Positions 5,705-7,227 of a stretch of 7,227 nt of DNA are shown in pieces (positions within the stretch are counted from its first letter, which is position 1; every line of letters starts with the position of its first letter). The position numbers and the translations under genes were made by a program. Under the pieces are notes generated by a model, which saw nothing but the letters and a program-made list of their open reading frames with translations, did no database searches and had not been told where the DNA came from. The stretch comes from Clostridiales bacterium (GTDB lineage Bacteria; Bacillota; Clostridia; Lachnospirales; Lachnospiraceae): positions 1 through 7,227 of the forward strand of contig JAHZHF010000155.1 of the NCBI GenBank assembly GCA_019420405.1, written 5' to 3'.

Positions 5705-5767
5705 TTTTTATTGTAACAGTTCTGCCATAGGGCTGTCCGTGAGCGGACTGAACTGTTACTTTTTATT
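5705..5767. repeat. 47-nt repeat (short copy) with 8-bp flanking direct repeats
   Basis: The element spans 5713-5759. Its ends GTAACAGTTC (5713-5722) and GAACTGTTAC (5750-5759) are perfect 10-bp inverted repeats. TTTTTATT occurs immediately on both sides (5705-5712 and 5760-5767), as expected for a target-site duplication. Inside are two small hairpins, GCC-ATAG-GGC and GTCCG-TGAG-CGGAC, giving a three-way-junction shape. It shares both ends with the 164-nt element at 2968-3131 and looks like that element without its middle. It is inserted between the glyA stop and the glyA terminator hairpin. On the plus strand it resembles a terminator, but no plus-strand gene precedes it. Confidence 0.8.
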
Positions 5768-5788
5768 CTGTTCCTGGCAGGGGGTACA

Positions 5789-7024
5789 TTAGCAGAGCGG
5801 ATACTTTTCTGTCAGTTCTGCCGTCAGTTTTCTGGCAGCTTCCACGTTATCCTCACTCTCGATCACCATGGAGATGATCTCGGCAATTTTGTCCATATCC
5901 TCTTCTTTCATTCCGCGCGTTGTCACCGCGGGCGTTCCCAGTCTCACGCCGCTTGTAACAAACGGGGAGCGCGGGTCATTCGGAATTGTATTTTTATTGC
6001 AGGTAATGTGCGCGTCGTCCAGCCGTTTCTCCAGCTCTTTTCCGCTGACATTCTTCTCTGTCAGGTCAACGAGCATCAGATGATTGTCCGTATCTCCGGA
6101 AACGATCTTCACCCCGCGCTTTTTCAGTCCTTCACAGAGTGCCTTTGCATTCTTTAAGATCTGCTTCTGGTATTCTTTGAACTCCGGCTGAAGCGCTTCC
6201 TTAAAGCATACCGCCTTCGCCGCAATCACATGCATGAGCGGGCCGCCCTGGATTCCCGGGAAGATCGCCTTGTTAAAGTTGAATTTCTCGTTCATCTCAT
6301 TACTGGAGAGAATCAGTCCGCCTCTCGGGCCTCTCAGCGTCTTATGCGTCGTAGTTGTCGTCACATGTGCATACGGGATCGGGCTCGGATGGAGTCCTGC
6401 TGCCACCAGTCCCGCGATATGCGCCATATCCACCATCAGATATGCACCGACTTCGTCCGCGATCTCACGGAAACGTTTGAAATCAATTGTACGTGCGTAT
6501 GCGCTCGCCCCGGCAATGATCAGTTTCGGCTTACACTCCTTTGCGATTGCCAGAACATTGTCATAATCGATCACGCCCTCCTCATTCACTCCGTAGGGAA
6601 CGACATGATAATATTTTCCGGACATATTGACCGGTGAACCGTGCGTCAGGTGTCCGCCGTGATCCAGGTTCATTCCCATATAGGTGTCCCCCGGCTGAAG
6701 GATCGCGAACATAACCGCCATATTCGCCTGAGCGCCGGAGTGGGGCTGTACATTTGCGTATTCACAGCCAAAGAGCTCCTTCGCTCTCTCCCGTGCAAGC
6801 TCCTCCACCACATCTACGCACTGGCATCCGCCGTAATATCTTTTTCCCGGATATCCTTCCGCATATTTATTAGTCAGAGGGCTTCCCATAGCCGCCATCA
6901 CTGCCTTGCTCACCCAGTTTTCAGATGCGATCAGCTCGATATGAGAATTCTGGCGCTCCATCTCACCTCTGATGGCGTCTGCAATTTCCGGATCTGTTGT
7001 CATGATTTCATCAAAGTCGTACAT
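5789..7024 (-). CDS. glyA: Serine hydroxymethyltransferase
   Basis: A cytoplasmic PLP enzyme that converts serine and tetrahydrofolate to glycine and 5,10-methylenetetrahydrofolate, the main source of one-carbon units. The 411 residues match the usual length. Family motifs include LIASENW (31-37), NKYAEGYPGKRYYGG (52-66), PHSGAQAN (94-101), LDHGGHLTHG (120-129), VDMAHIAG (198-205, with D199 under the PLP ring) and TTTTTHKTLRGPRGG (222-236), where K228 forms the PLP Schiff base. R361 in SGVRLGTPA binds the substrate carboxylate. GGAGGAG (7038-7032) sits 7 nt before the ATG at 7024. An in-frame ATG at 7054 would add ten residues but has no such site and would place the Shine-Dalgarno within the gene. 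It is transcribed alone from its own promoter. No glycine riboswitch is seen in the short leader. Confidence 0.98.
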   Translation of the reverse strand: MYDFDEIMTTDPEIADAIRGEMERQNSHIELIASENWVSKAVMAAMGSPLTNKYAEGYPGKRYYGGCQCVDVVEELARERAKELFGCEYANVQPHSGAQANMAVMFAILQPGDTYMGMNLDHGGHLTHGSPVNMSGKYYHVVPYGVNEEGVIDYDNVLAIAKECKPKLIIAGASAYARTIDFKRFREIADEVGAYLMVDMAHIAGLVAAGLHPSPIPYAHVTTTTTHKTLRGPRGGLILSSNEMNEKFNFNKAIFPGIQGGPLMHVIAAKAVCFKEALQPEFKEYQKQILKNAKALCEGLKKRGVKIVSGDTDNHLMLVDLTEKNVSGKELEKRLDDAHITCNKNTIPNDPRSPFVTSGVRLGTPAVTTRGMKEEDMDKIAEIISMVIESEDNVEAARKLTAELTEKYPLC

Positions 7025-7111
7025 ATTGATTCTCCTCCATACATGATATGTCATTCTGCCGTTTCGGTCTGCGGGAAGGGGATTCCTGCAGGATACCGGC
7101 TTATGAAGCTG

Positions 7112-7140
7112 ATTATAACACGGGATGCCTTCTGCGTCTA
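7112..7140 (-). promoter_or_regulatory. glyA promoter
   Basis: On the minus strand TAGACG (7140-7135) and a perfect TATAAT (7117-7112) are 17 bp apart, and TGT directly before the -10 makes an extended -10. The start would fall near 7105, giving a leader of about 80 nt. Confidence 0.75.
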
Positions 7141-7160
7141 TCCCAAAACCAATATGGTTC

Positions 7161-7200
7161 AGCTATTTAGTGCACTAACACTTGCCGTCTGAAACGTCCG
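7161..7200. repeat. 40-bp edge repeat, right copy, with perfect palindrome
   Basis: This is the inverted partner of 15-54 (28 of 40 identical, no gaps). It contains TTAGTGCACTAA (7167-7178), a perfect 12-bp palindrome of the kind bound by MarR-type dimers. Next to it CACTT(G)CCG (7179-7187) can pair with CGGAAGTG (7199-7206) in an 8-bp hairpin with one bulge. The palindrome lies about 27 bp upstream of the glyA -35 box, so it could act on glyA or on a plus-strand gene beyond the window. The rest of 7055-7227 shows only the glyA leader and promoter. Confidence 0.55.
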
Positions 7201-7227
7201 GAAGTGGGCGTGGAGTTAACAAATTTA

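Noticed and set aside
5713..5759. Intrinsic terminator on the plus strand
   Set aside because: The hairpin and T tract fit in form, but no plus-strand gene lies upstream. The flanking 8-bp duplication and the second copy favour a mobile repeat.
7022..7054. Earlier glyA start at 7054 (421 residues)
   Set aside because: The GGAGGAG site at 7038-7032 points to the ATG at 7024. The ten extra residues would be encoded across that site.
7025..7105. Glycine riboswitch in the glyA leader
   Set aside because: The leader is only about 80 nt and shows no tandem aptamer features or terminator.
6230..7192. Plus-strand ORFs opposite glyA (135, 110 and 183 residues)
   Set aside because: They lie over strongly conserved glyA codons, and their translations are Cys/His/Arg-rich without family resemblance.
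7189..7227. Partial plus-strand gene at the right edge (GTG at 7204 or 7210)
   Set aside because: The frame is open to the edge and similar to the left-edge codons, but no convincing start or ribosome site is seen.

Overview
The window most likely comes from an anaerobic, mid-GC Firmicute of the Lachnospiraceae type (Clostridium cluster XIVa). The protein variants fit this group: a CsoR with an N-terminal CxxC, a CopA with a C-terminal HMA domain, and a type I AroD. So do the strong AGGAGG-type Shine-Dalgarno sites. This placement is inferred from remembered family resemblance, not from a search.

Layout, left to right. (1) 1-64 is an edge region with a terminator-like hairpin and one copy of a 40-bp sequence that recurs inverted at the right edge. 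(2) A copper-resistance operon on the minus strand: csoR (2615-2929) then copA (65-2602). Its promoter (3183-3211) has a perfect CsoR-type palindrome as its spacer and a second operator just downstream. The roughly 247-nt leader contains a 164-nt structured repeat. (3) A divergent pair: a YitT-family membrane protein (minus) and a BmrR-like MerR regulator (plus). They share overlapping promoters, and the yitT side has a 19-bp spacer with a 17-bp palindrome, typical of MerR activation. (4) aroD (minus), 3-dehydroquinate dehydratase of the shikimate pathway, convergent with merR. (5) glyA (minus), serine hydroxymethyltransferase. Its 3' region holds a 47-bp short copy of the repeat, flanked by a perfect 8-bp direct repeat, and then a strong hairpin. 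(6) 7055-7227 holds the glyA promoter, a palindrome and the second 40-bp edge repeat.

How the parts work together. CsoR should block the csoR-copA promoter until Cu(I) binds, and CopA then exports the copper. CopA carries a C-terminal CopZ-like domain with its own Shine-Dalgarno site and ATG inside the gene, so one gene may give both the pump and a free chaperone. The MerR protein looks like a drug- or ligand-sensing activator of yitT. aroD and glyA are core metabolism and appear to be separate transcription units.

The most unusual content is the two-member repeat family (2968-3131 and 5713-5759), the internal chaperone start in copA, the BmrR-like/YitT pairing, and the inverted 40-bp repeats at the two edges. 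No CRISPR array, tRNA, rRNA or complete insertion sequence was seen.
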